Part shown: piece after piece, positions 1 to 7,462 of the stretch
How positions within the stretch are numbered: position 1 is the stretch's first letter
Layout of the letters: each line of letters starts with the position of its first letter
DNA from: JBDTMT01 sp033764095
GTDB lineage: Bacteria > Desulfobacterota > Binatia > HRBIN30 > CADEER01
Reading direction: 5' to 3'
Assembly: GCA_033764095.1 (NCBI GenBank)
Contig: JANRJF010000244.1
Span: 9,574-73,573 of the forward strand
Length of the DNA stretch: 64,000 nt
Position numbers and translations under genes: made by a program
The notes under the pieces: model-generated
Told to the model about the DNA's origin: nothing
The model's input: the letters and a program-made list of their open reading frames with translations, nothing else
Database searches by the model: none

Positions 1-1077
1 TTCCAGCGCGGCGATCACTGCGCCATCGACCTGTTCCCGGATCGGCGCCTGACCAACGCGTACTCGGGCAACGTCGCCGACATCTGCCCGGTCGGCGCGC
101 TGACCAACAAGGATTTTCGCTTCCGCGCCCGCGTCTGGTACCTCGACCACACCGCGTCGGTCTGCACCACCTGCGCGACCGGGTGCAACATCGACATCCA
201 TCATCGCCGCGGCGAGGTGCTGCGCTTCCGCCCGCGCCACAACGCCGACGTCAACCAGTACTGGATGTGCGACGAGGGGCGGCTGAGCTACAAGCGCCTG
301 CAGGGCGAGGGGCGTCTGCTGCAACCGGTGGTGCGCGACGGCGCCGCCTGGGCGGTGCGCGGCTGGACGGAGGCCCGCGCGCTGCTGCGCACGCGGCTGT
401 CCGAGATCGTCGCGGCGCACGGCGCCGGGGCGGTCGCGGGCGTGGTGTCGGCGCAGGCGACCAACGAGGAGATCTTCCTGTTCGGGCGCCTGATGCGCGA
501 GGCGCTCGGCGCGGCGGTGGCAACGCTGGCGTGGTCGCCGGTCGACGCGACGCGCGACGACTTCCTCATCGATGCCGACAAGAATCCGAACAGCGCCGGG
601 CTGCGAGCGCTGCTGACGGACGTGGCCGACCTCGACCAGGTGCTCGCCGAGGCGCGCCGTGGCGCGGTGCGCGGGCTGGTGCTGCTGCGCGCCGACCTGC
701 ACGCGGCGCGCGGCAGCGGCGTGCTCGACGCGCTCGGCGACGCGCTGGAGTTCGTTGCCGTGCTCGACACGCACTTCGGCCCCACCGCCGAGATCGGCGA
801 TCTGCTGCTGCCGATCGCCACCTTCGCCGAGACCGACGGGACGTTCATCAACCGCGCCGGACGCGTGCAGCGCGTGCACGAGGCGGTGCCGCCGCCGGCT
901 CAATCGGCACGCGGTTGGCAGTTGCTCAGCGAGCTGCTCGGCGACGTCACCGGGGACGCGGTGCCGGTCGACGCCAGTGCCGTCTTCACCGAGCTGGCGG
1001 CGACCCATGCGGCGTTCCGGCAGCTGTCCTACTCGCGCCTCGGCGAGCTCGGCCAACCGCTGGCCGCAGGCGCGTGA
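1..1077 (+). CDS. nuoG: NADH-quinone oxidoreductase subunit G (NuoG), 5'-truncated by window edge
   Basis: This is the C-terminal part of the iron-sulfur subunit of respiratory complex I, which passes electrons from NADH towards quinone. The frame is open from base 1 to the TGA at 1075-1077 (358 codons seen). The segment NVADICPVGALTNKDF, including the conserved ICPVGAL, ends the N-terminal ferredoxin-like region. It is followed by C55-x2-C58-x3-C62-x27-C90 (window numbering), the pattern of the extra [4Fe-4S] cluster N7 that only some NuoG proteins keep. The remaining ~270 residues are a short molybdopterin-oxidoreductase-like domain containing DLLLPIATFAETDGTFIN. NuoG usually exceeds 700 residues, and the start lies outside the window. 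The next gene begins 4 nt after the stop. Confidence 0.9.
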   Translation, partial: FQRGDHCAIDLFPDRRLTNAYSGNVADICPVGALTNKDFRFRARVWYLDHTASVCTTCATGCNIDIHHRRGEVLRFRPRHNADVNQYWMCDEGRLSYKRLQGEGRLLQPVVRDGAAWAVRGWTEARALLRTRLSEIVAAHGAGAVAGVVSAQATNEEIFLFGRLMREALGAAVATLAWSPVDATRDDFLIDADKNPNSAGLRALLTDVADLDQVLAEARRGAVRGLVLLRADLHAARGSGVLDALGDALEFVAVLDTHFGPTAEIGDLLLPIATFAETDGTFINRAGRVQRVHEAVPPPAQSARGWQLLSELLGDVTGDAVPVDASAVFTELAATHAAFRQLSYSRLGELGQPLAAGA

Positions 1078-1081
1078 GCCG

Positions 1082-1378
1082 ATGCCGCCGATGACGGACG
1101 CCGACGATGCCGCGGCGCCGGCCTCGGGGAGTTACTACCGCGGCATTATCAAGCGGCTGTTCGTCGGCGCTGGGAGCGGCGTGGTGCTGTCGGACACCGG
1201 GCGCGAAATTCCCTTCCTGGCCCCGCACGTGCTGCTCACGGGTGCGGTCGATCGTTTTGCCAACCTGCGTGAAGGCATGCGGGTCGGCTTCGACGTCGGC
1301 TGGACGTCGCGTGGTCTGCGCGTCACCCTGCTGCACACCGGCGACGACGTGCAGGGCCCCGGCGGCGGCGCGGCCTGA
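1082..1378 (+). CDS. Cold-shock-domain-like small protein
   Basis: A protein of about 98 residues that follows nuoG after 4 nt. A second ATG at 1091 is an equally possible start. The middle reads YYRGIIKRLFVGAGSGVVL, then EIPFLAPHVL and LREGMRVGFDVGW. This order of strands and the GxGxV-then-REGxxVxFxV spacing resemble the five-stranded cold-shock/OB fold, but the aromatic RNA-binding motifs of CspA are not conserved. Binding to nucleic acid is an inference only. It may be cotranscribed with nuoG. Confidence 0.5.
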   Translation: MPPMTDADDAAAPASGSYYRGIIKRLFVGAGSGVVLSDTGREIPFLAPHVLLTGAVDRFANLREGMRVGFDVGWTSRGLRVTLLHTGDDVQGPGGGAA

Positions 1379-1382
1379 GGCT

Positions 1383-1751
1383 TCAGCCGGGGGCGAGCGC
1401 CAGCGAGGGCCGTCGCGCCCGCCAGTGCTGGAAGGCGCCGACGGCGGCCAGCAGCAGGCCGACGCCGGCGATCAGTCGACCACCGGTGGCGAGCACGGCG
1501 TAGAAGTCGCGCTTCGCGGTGGCGATGTCGGCGGCGCTCGGACCGCGGTGCAGCCCGTCCAGCACGCGCGCGTTGGTGCGTGGCGAGAGGCGACGGAAAT
1601 CCGCCAGCGATCCGGAATCGATCGCCTGCGGCGCGGCGGCGCGGGCGGCGTACTCAGCCAGCTTCGAGTGGCTTACGGCCCAGTTGCCGACCCCGAGCAC
1701 GACCAACACCAGACCGATCGGCAGGGCGGGATAGCGCCAGAAGAACCGCAC
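1383..1751 (-). CDS. Hypothetical membrane protein, two predicted TM segments
   Basis: A 122-residue protein of unknown function that ends convergently 4 nt from the preceding gene. Hydrophobic stretches at about residues 8-27 (ALPIGLVLVVLGVGNWAV) and 91-108 (GRLIAGVGLLLAAVGAF) look like two membrane spans enclosing a soluble loop of about 60 residues. The short Arg-rich tail would be cytoplasmic. I recognise no domain. Confidence 0.6.
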   Translation of the reverse strand: MRFFWRYPALPIGLVLVVLGVGNWAVSHSKLAEYAARAAAPQAIDSGSLADFRRLSPRTNARVLDGLHRGPSAADIATAKRDFYAVLATGGRLIAGVGLLLAAVGAFQHWRARRPSLALAPG

Positions 1752-1840
1752 GCGTCCGGGTTACCAGCCGCGCCGGGAGCCGACAAGGCGGACCCGGTTT
1801 GTAGTTTCGCCGAGGGGCGGTTAGGACAGGCGGACCGCGC

Positions 1841-2830
1841 ATGACCGAGCGCACTGCTTCGTTGATCGAGCGCATGCTGGCCGGCGACCGGGTCGCCCTG
1901 GCCAAGCTCATGACGCGGGTGGAGAGCCGCGAGCCCGACACCGCGGCGATCATGAGCCGCGTGCATTCGCTCACCGGTCGGGCGCGGGTCGTCGGCATCA
2001 CCGGCCCGCCCGGCGCCGGCAAGTCGACGTTGGTGGATCGTCTGATCGGGGCGCTGCGGCAGCGCGATCTACGCGTGGGAGTCATCGCCGTCGATCCGTC
2101 CAGCCCGTTCTCCGGCGGGGCGGTGCTCGGCGACCGCATCCGTATGCAGAGCCACTATCTCGACGACGGCGTCTTCATCCGCAGCCTCAGCGCGCGCGGC
2201 AACGTCGGCGGCCTGGCACGGGCGGCGCGCGACCTGTCACGCCTGTTGGCGGCGTTTGGGCAGGACGTGGTCATCGTCGAGACCGTCGGGGTGGGGCAGA
2301 ACGAGTTCGACATCATGCGGCTGGCGGACACGGTGGTGGTCGTGCTGGTGCCGGAGGCCGGCGACACCATCCAGGCGATGAAGGCGGGCCTGCTGGAGAT
2401 CGCCGACGTCTTCGTCGTCAACAAGGCCGACCGCGACGGCGCCGCGCGTATGAAGTCGGAGCTGGAGTTGATGCTGCAGTTGCGCCCGGCTGGGGCATGG
2501 AGCGTGCCGGTGCTGTTGACCGTCGCCTCGGAGGGACGCGGCATCGACGAGCTGCTCGGCGTGCTCGACGCGCATCACGCGCACCTGCGCGAGAGCGGCG
2601 ATGGCGCGCGCCGCGCCGCGGCGGGGCGCCACGAGGAGCTGGTCGCCGCGTTGCGCGATGAGCTCGGCCGCCGCCTCGACCGCGGCCTGCGGCAGGGACC
2701 GCTCGCCGCGCTGGCCGCGTCGGTGCGCGACGGGCTGGTCGATCCCTACGCCGCGTTGCGCCAGATCCTGGCGGATCGCGCCTTGCTGGAGTCGGTGCTG
2801 GCGCCGTCGGGAGCGGACGATTCGCCATGA
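1841..2830 (+). CDS. meaB: MeaB/ArgK-family G3E GTPase, acyl-CoA mutase chaperone
   Basis: MeaB-type GTPases load and protect adenosylcobalamin-dependent acyl-CoA mutases. The protein has 329 residues, typical for the family. Walker A GPPGAGKS lies at residues 55-62, ETVGVGQNE forms the switch region, and NKAD is the guanine-specificity motif, followed by the C-terminal dimerisation part. The family was formerly called ArgK. The likely client here is the B12-dependent mutase at 51572-53620, which carries isobutyryl-CoA mutase residues, although the genes lie 50 kb apart. The stop overlaps the next start by 4 nt (ATGA), so the two genes are translationally coupled. Confidence 0.93.
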   Translation: MTERTASLIERMLAGDRVALAKLMTRVESREPDTAAIMSRVHSLTGRARVVGITGPPGAGKSTLVDRLIGALRQRDLRVGVIAVDPSSPFSGGAVLGDRIRMQSHYLDDGVFIRSLSARGNVGGLARAARDLSRLLAAFGQDVVIVETVGVGQNEFDIMRLADTVVVVLVPEAGDTIQAMKAGLLEIADVFVVNKADRDGAARMKSELELMLQLRPAGAWSVPVLLTVASEGRGIDELLGVLDAHHAHLRESGDGARRAAAGRHEELVAALRDELGRRLDRGLRQGPLAALAASVRDGLVDPYAALRQILADRALLESVLAPSGADDSP

Positions 2831-3546
2831 GCGCCGGGCGCAGCTTCGTCATCGGCGACGTCCACGGCTGTCTCGACGAGGTCTGCCGACTGCTCGATGC
2901 GCTGGCGCCGACGAGTGACGATACGCTGTGCTGGTTGGGCGACTACCTGGACCGCGGTCCGGACCCGCGCGGCGTCGTCGAGCGCCTGATCCGGCTGCGC
3001 GGCGAGGGGCCGCGCTGCGTCTTCCTCAAGGGGAACCACGAGGACATGTTCCTCGCCTTCCTCGGCCTCGGCGGCCGGCACGGCGAGGCATTCCTGTGGA
3101 ACGGCGGCGATGCGACGCTGGCCAGCTACGGCCTCGACGGCATGAGCGGCGCGGCCTGTGCCGAGCGCCTGCCGCCGGCCCATCACGAGTTCCTGCGCAG
3201 CTTGCAGACGCACGCGCGCGTCGCCGGCTGCCTGTGCGTCCACGCCGGTGTGCGGCCGACGCGGCCGCTGAACGCCCAGCTGGAGGAAGACCTGTTGTGG
3301 ATCCGCGAGGATTTCCTCGGCCATCCACATCCGTTCGAGTGCACGGTGTTGTTCGGCCACACGCCGCACCGCGACGTGCTGCTCGATCTGCCGTACAAGG
3401 TCGGTCTCGACACCGGCCTGGTGTACGGCAATCGCCTCAGCTGCCTGGAGGTCGAGTCGAGCAGCCTGTGGCAGATCGAGCGCGGCGCGCGGCAGGTCAC
3501 CAGGCGCGGGCTCGGCGCGGCGCTGCAGCGCGGCAACCCGGCTTGA
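2827..3546 (+). CDS. Serine/threonine-type metallophosphatase (PrpA/ApaH-like)
   Basis: A calcineurin-like metallophosphoesterase of 239 residues that hydrolyses phosphoesters with two metal ions. All metal-ligand motifs are present in order: GDVHG (10-14), GDYLDRG (38-44), GNHED (69-73), a later HAGVRP histidine and FGHTPH near the C-terminus. The length and the GDxLDRGP motif match the bacterial serine/threonine phosphatase PrpA group, but diadenosine tetraphosphatase-like activity cannot be excluded. Its start codon overlaps the meaB stop. A tRNA gene follows 36 nt later. Confidence 0.88.
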   Translation: MSAGRSFVIGDVHGCLDEVCRLLDALAPTSDDTLCWLGDYLDRGPDPRGVVERLIRLRGEGPRCVFLKGNHEDMFLAFLGLGGRHGEAFLWNGGDATLASYGLDGMSGAACAERLPPAHHEFLRSLQTHARVAGCLCVHAGVRPTRPLNAQLEEDLLWIREDFLGHPHPFECTVLFGHTPHRDVLLDLPYKVGLDTGLVYGNRLSCLEVESSSLWQIERGARQVTRRGLGAALQRGNPA

Positions 3547-3582
3547 CTTGCCGCGCCCCCATCCTCTAGCCCTCGCGGTCGT

Positions 3583-3659
3583 GGCGGCGTAGCTCAGGTG
3601 GCTAGAGCACGGGTCTCATAATCCCGGTGTCGAGTGTTCGAGTCACTCCGCCGCCACCA
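3583..3659 (+). tRNA. tRNA-Met (anticodon CAT), CCA encoded
   Basis: A 77-nt cloverleaf. The acceptor GGCGGCG (3583-3589) pairs with CGCCGCC (3649-3655), followed by A and an encoded CCA. The anticodon loop is CTCATAA. The T arm is GAGTG-TTCGAGT-CACTC. The anticodon stem has a U-U mismatch next to the loop. It is most likely elongator Met. A lysidine-modified tRNA-Ile(CAT) would look alike and cannot be excluded by eye. Confidence 0.9.
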
Positions 3660-3813
3660 TTTTTCCAGCGGTTGCGGCGCCCCGGCATCGATGGCGGTGC
3701 TGGGGCGTTCGCGCAGCAAAACGACGGGCTGATCATTTCGCACGTCGCGCGCCAGGCGGGAGGCGCAGGCCGCGGCGTCGAATAAAGCCGATCGCGACGC
3801 CGTCTCAGGGGAC

Positions 3814-4278
3814 GTGAACCGCCTAGCGAAACACGACCTCCCGAAGCGCCGAGTGGCTGCGCGGCTGCGCCGCATGGGTCTCTCGGTCCAGCCCGTCTCA
3901 CCCGCAACCGGCTACGATCTGCTGATCAACGGCGAGACGCGCGTCACCCTGCGTGTGGCCTTTCCTGGGCTGCGCCGACACCGCGTCACCGTTGGTGGGC
4001 GCCGCTACCAGTACCGCTACCGCACCTGGCACTTCAACTTCCACCACCACGGCCGCCTGAAGGAACGCTACACCGACTTCTTCATCTGCCTCGGGGTGAC
4101 GCCCGGCGAGCGCCAGAAGCAAGAGCTGTTCGTCATCCCCTGGGATGCGGTGACCGGCAAGACCTTCTCGCTGCATGGGGGCCGTACCGCCTACAAGGGT
4201 CGCTATGCCGCCTACCGCGACGCCTGGGAGTTGATCGCGCAGCCCGCTCCAGCGCACGCGCTACGCAGCGTCGCCTGA
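3814..4278 (+). CDS. Hypothetical protein with PD-(D/E)XK nuclease-like fold, catalytic motif apparently lost
   Basis: A 154-residue basic protein, probably started at GTG 3814 with AGGGG just upstream. An ATG-led form beginning MGLSVQPV is possible. The pattern GYDLLIN, then a strand VTLRVAFPG, a loop of YRYRTWHFNF, then ERYTDFFIC and ELFVIPWDAV follows the order of small PD-(D/E)XK proteins, which bind DNA as nuclease-like folds. The Asp of YDLL is present. The strand that should carry (E/Q)xK reads TLRV, so cleavage is unlikely. It stands alone, downstream of tRNA-Met. The function is unknown and the fold assignment is an inference. Confidence 0.55.
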   Translation: MNRLAKHDLPKRRVAARLRRMGLSVQPVSPATGYDLLINGETRVTLRVAFPGLRRHRVTVGGRRYQYRYRTWHFNFHHHGRLKERYTDFFICLGVTPGERQKQELFVIPWDAVTGKTFSLHGGRTAYKGRYAAYRDAWELIAQPAPAHALRSVA

Positions 4279-4476
4279 GCGGGCAGCCAGCAGAACGGCT
4301 GGCGATCGCGCCTAGCAGTCAATCGGCATCCGCCGCCGCGCGCGTGTCAGCAGCGCCGGCGGCAGCACTGCCTAGGCACGAACGAGGCGATTGTTGCCCG
4401 ATCCCATGTAGTGGGGTAGGAAGACCTCCCGATTGTGCGGCCGACAGCGCCGCCAGAAACGCGAGGAGAGTCGACC

Positions 4477-4704
4477 ATGAAGCGGGATCTGAAGCTCGAG
4501 GACCTCAAGGAACGCAGCGAGATCGTGCCGATGCGGCTGTTGTCGGTGCGCGTGCCGGTGGATCTGATCCAGCGCATCGACGACGTCGTCGATCTGCTCA
4601 ACGCCGGCAAGGGCGAGGTGGTGGTGGCACTGCTGAACGAGGGCCTCGGCCGGTACGACAAGGCCAAGGGCGGCGTGCGCAAGCGCGTCAAAGGCAAGCG
4701 CTGA
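4477..4704 (+). CDS. Ribbon-helix-helix-like small protein
   Basis: A 75-residue protein with start ATG 4477 chosen because GAGGAGAG lies 8-9 nt upstream. Residues 20-55 (LLSVRVPVDLIQRIDDVV, a short turn, then EVVVALLNEGL) match a strand-helix-helix pattern like MetJ/Arc DNA-binding proteins. The C-terminus is a Lys/Arg-rich tail that could contact nucleic acid. No toxin gene or partner is adjacent, so an antitoxin role is not supported. DNA binding is an inference. Confidence 0.6.
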   Translation: MKRDLKLEDLKERSEIVPMRLLSVRVPVDLIQRIDDVVDLLNAGKGEVVVALLNEGLGRYDKAKGGVRKRVKGKR

Positions 4705-4761
4705 GCGCGTCACACCCTTGGTTGCGTTGCGTCAGCAGGCCGTGTTAGCTGCCGCACGCAC

Positions 4762-4834
4762 GGCGGCGTACCCAAGTGGCTAAGGGAGAGGTCTGCAAAA
4801 CCTCCATGCAGCGGTTCGAATCCGCTCGCCGCCT
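4762..4834 (+). tRNA. tRNA-Cys (anticodon GCA)
   Basis: A 73-nt cloverleaf. The acceptor GGCGGCG (4762-4768) pairs with CGCCGCC (4827-4833). Anticodon stem GAGGT/ACCTC carries the loop CTGCAAA. The discriminator base is T, as expected for cysteine. CCA is not encoded. Confidence 0.93.
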
Positions 4835-4971
4835 CTTTCTCTCCCTCCCGGCGCGTTGAATCGCGCCACCGCGCCACGCTCGACCGGCATTGCGACGGTT
4901 GGCGTGGCGCCACGCCGGCGGGAATCGCGCCGGGGTTGGCCATGTTCATCACAGCCAACCCCGGCTGCAGG

Positions 4972-5044
4972 CTCCCCGGGCCGGACTCGAACCAGCGACC
5001 AATCGGTTAACAGCCGATTGCTCTACCAACTGAGCTACCGGGGA
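4972..5044 (-). tRNA. tRNA-Asn (anticodon GTT)
   Basis: Read on the minus strand, acceptor TCCCCGG (5' end at 5044) pairs with CCGGGGA and the discriminator is G. Anticodon stem ATCGG/CCGAT carries the loop CTGTTAA. The T arm is GCTGG-TTCGAGT-CCGGC. CCA is not encoded. It faces the tRNA-Cys gene. Confidence 0.93.
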
Positions 5045-5254
5045 TCACGCCTGGAGTCGCGTGACGCGGTTGCGTCAACGCGATCGCAGTCGGCTACCAC
5101 ACGGGTTTGACGCGGGCAAGCCAACGGCGGTCGTCGCGTGTCTGTCGCCGCGCGCGCGGCATGCTGGACGATGCGCGGGAGGCGACGTGTTCCCGCTGGG
5201 TTACGGGCGATCGACGGTGGCGGCGCGGTGTGCGAGAAGGCGCCGGTGAATCGC

Positions 5255-5281
5255 TTGACAGAAAATTTCGGAACGTATTTC
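5255..5281 (+). promoter_or_regulatory. Candidate promoter of the EF-hand protein gene
   Basis: TTGACA at 5255-5260 is a perfect -35 hexamer. TATTTC follows after 15 nt, with TTTCAA or TTCAAT at 17-18 nt as alternative -10 elements. The stretch is clearly AT-richer than its surroundings and lies about 60 nt upstream of the start at 5342. The -10 assignment is weak. Confidence 0.4.
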
Positions 5282-5341
5282 AATGCAGGTAATCCAGTCG
5301 ATAACGGCAACTTACCTCGGGCACGAAAGAAGGGAGCGTCC

Positions 5342-6682
5342 ATGAAGAGTCTTCTCTGGTTTGCCGCCGGGTGCGCTGCGCTGCTGTGCGTTGGCGCGCA
5401 AGCCCAGGCGCAGTGTGTCGGTGATTGTAATGGCGACGGTCAGGTGACGATCAACGAGTTGATCACCGGCGTGAACATCGCCCTCGGCAGCTCGCCGGTC
5501 AGTGCCTGTCCGTCGTTCGACGAGAACGGCGACGGCGAGGTTTCGATCAACGAGCTGATCAAGGCGGTCAACATCGCGCTCGGCGCGCCGTGTGGCGGCG
5601 ACGGGGTCTGCGGCGACGGCAACGTGAACGTGCCGGGCGAAACCTGCGACGACGGCAACAACTTCGGTGGTGATGGCTGCGCGGCCAACTGCACCGAGGA
5701 GGATGCCCGCGCCGGTGTCTTCGACAGCACCAAGACCAAGGCGACGGTGCAGACGCAGGCCTTCCCGATCACGCTGAACATCTCGGGTCGCCAGACCTTC
5801 CGCACCGGCAAGGCGCGCGATACGGCCGTCACGACCAAGGAAGGTCCGTCGTTTGCGCCGGGCGAGATTCCGGTGGTGATCAAGTCCGAGGAGCTGCTGT
5901 TCGATCCGGTCAGCGTGCCGGGTCTGGTGTGCGCCTGCGTGCGCGGCGTCGACGTGCCGGAGTTTGGCCCGGGTGTCTCGGCTCGCGGCTCGATCGGCTG
6001 CGGCGATACCGGCCTGACCGACATCAGCTACCGGCTCATCCAGGACCACAACACGACGCCGGGGAGCCCGGGCAACAAGGCGCCGGGCGGCTCGCCGGAC
6101 GACCCGGAGTGCGACAACGTCTCGCAGCTGCCGGGTGGCGTGACTGCCAACGCCTGCAAGGAGCAGACGGGCGAGAGCTGCAGCCTGCCGTCGAACCTGC
6201 ACGGTGGCGTCTGCATCGGTCCGCGCACGCTGACTCCGTCTGGCGGTACGGCGCCGCGCGGCTCGGCGATCATCCTCAACAACAGCTCGATCAGCCTGCT
6301 GCAGGACGCCGGCAACTGCGCCGAGAAGCGCAATCCGAATGGCTCGTGCACCTTCCCGCAGTACGGCCCCGACTGTAAGCCGTGCACGGCGGACGACGAG
6401 ATCATGCAGGAGCCGAACCTGCTGCCCACCACGACCGGCAGCTCCGAGGCTGCGGTCTATGACCTCAACAACGACGGCACCGGTGCCATCATGGACAAGG
6501 ACCAGTCGTGCTTCGGCTCCCCCTGCCTGACCTCGGGCGAGGGCTCGGTGTTCGACTGCGAGGAGCTGGCGAACAACCCGACCGGCGGTCTGTCGGGCGG
6601 CTCGATCTCGGTGTCCTTCCCGGCCATCGACTCGGCCACCATCGGCGACAACGTCACCACGACGGTGTTCTTCAACCAGTAA
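5342..6682 (+). CDS. Secreted Cys-rich protein with two EF-hand/dockerin-like repeats and a DUF4215 repeat
   Basis: A 446-residue exported protein. Start ATG 5342 follows GAAGGGAG and opens a signal peptide (MKSLLWFAAGCAALLCVGAQ). Right after cleavage come two calcium-loop repeats of dockerin type, DCNGDGQVTINELITGVNI and DENGDGEVSINELIKAVNI. Next is a Cys-rich repeat CGDGNVNVPGETCDDGNN...DGCAANC of the DUF4215/Myxococcus type. The last ~330 residues are unrecognised, with paired cysteines suggesting disulfides. The protein probably sits at the cell surface or is secreted; its partner is unknown. It is monocistronic: a promoter candidate precedes it and a strong terminator follows. Confidence 0.85.
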   Translation: MKSLLWFAAGCAALLCVGAQAQAQCVGDCNGDGQVTINELITGVNIALGSSPVSACPSFDENGDGEVSINELIKAVNIALGAPCGGDGVCGDGNVNVPGETCDDGNNFGGDGCAANCTEEDARAGVFDSTKTKATVQTQAFPITLNISGRQTFRTGKARDTAVTTKEGPSFAPGEIPVVIKSEELLFDPVSVPGLVCACVRGVDVPEFGPGVSARGSIGCGDTGLTDISYRLIQDHNTTPGSPGNKAPGGSPDDPECDNVSQLPGGVTANACKEQTGESCSLPSNLHGGVCIGPRTLTPSGGTAPRGSAIILNNSSISLLQDAGNCAEKRNPNGSCTFPQYGPDCKPCTADDEIMQEPNLLPTTTGSSEAAVYDLNNDGTGAIMDKDQSCFGSPCLTSGEGSVFDCEELANNPTGGLSGGSISVSFPAIDSATIGDNVTTTVFFNQ

Positions 6683-6713
6683 GCCGACCGCCGCGATGGC
6701 GGTCTGAACCAGC

Positions 6714-6749
6714 GGGGGGTGATGCGAAAGCATCACCCCCCTTTCTTTT
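6714..6749 (+). terminator. Rho-independent terminator after the EF-hand protein gene
   Basis: A perfect 12-bp stem GGGGGGTGATGC / GCATCACCCCCC with a GAAA tetraloop is followed by TTTCTTTT. It lies 31 nt after the stop codon at 6682. Confidence 0.93.
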
Positions 6750-6799
6750 GCGTTCGGTCGGAAGGTGGCGCGGCGCGATGCGCCGCACGCCACACGGCC

Positions 6800-7462
6800 T
6801 TACGGCAGGATCAACGCCGAGCGCAGCCGCGCGTCGAGGAACCCGACCAGGTCGCGCAGACTGGGCGCACTGATCTCGTGCCCCATCGGATACTCGCGGT
6901 AGGTCACGTCGGCGCCGAGCTGGCGCAGCCGCTCCACCGATTCGCGCCCGCGCGCCACCTCGATCAGCTCGTCATCGGCGCCGTGCTGCACCAGTACGGG
7001 TAGGCCGTCGAGGCGCGGGGCGTTCGACGGGTCGAAGAGACCGGGCGCGAACCAGGTGGAGAGCGCCGCGACGGCTGCCAACCGCAGGCGCGGACGCAGC
7101 GCCTGCGCGTAGGCCATGACGCCGCCCTGGCTGAAGCCGAGCAGGGCGACGCGGTCGGGGTTGATCGGATAGCGCCGCAGGCTGGCGTCGACGAAGCCGT
7201 CGAGCGCGGCGGTGGCGCGTGCGAACGCCACCGGGTCGGGCGGCGCACCCATGGTGATCGGAAACCAGCCGTAGCCGGTCATGCCGCCACCGATCGGCAC
7301 CTCGATCGGCCCCTGCGGACAGAGCACCAGGTAGTTGCCGCCGCCGAGGTGCGGCGCCAGGCCGAGCAGGTCGAGCGCATTGGCGCCCCAGCCGTGCAGA
7401 GCGAAGACAGTGGGATGCGGCCCGTCGCCGCTCGGTTCGTGGAGCGCGTGCACCAACTGCAT
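6800..7462 (-). CDS. Alpha/beta-hydrolase, phospholipase/carboxylesterase family
   Basis: A 220-residue serine hydrolase of the small carboxylesterase/phospholipase group. The nucleophile elbow is GFSQGG, the oxyanion-side motif is HGWGAN, and the C-terminal GHE carries the histidine. An HGADDELIEV segment supplies the acid. Such enzymes hydrolyse short esters or lysophospholipids; the substrate is not predictable here. It is the last gene of a minus-strand operon, and its ATG overlaps the kinase stop by 1 nt (TGATG). Confidence 0.85.
   Translation of the reverse strand: MQLVHALHEPSGDGPHPTVFALHGWGANALDLLGLAPHLGGGNYLVLCPQGPIEVPIGGGMTGYGWFPITMGAPPDPVAFARATAALDGFVDASLRRYPINPDRVALLGFSQGGVMAYAQALRPRLRLAAVAALSTWFAPGLFDPSNAPRLDGLPVLVQHGADDELIEVARGRESVERLRQLGADVTYREYPMGHEISAPSLRDLVGFLDARLRSALILP

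Noticed and set aside
4477..4704. Ribbon-helix-helix protein as antitoxin of a toxin-antitoxin pair
   Set aside because: No toxin-sized partner gene lies on either side; tRNA genes follow directly.
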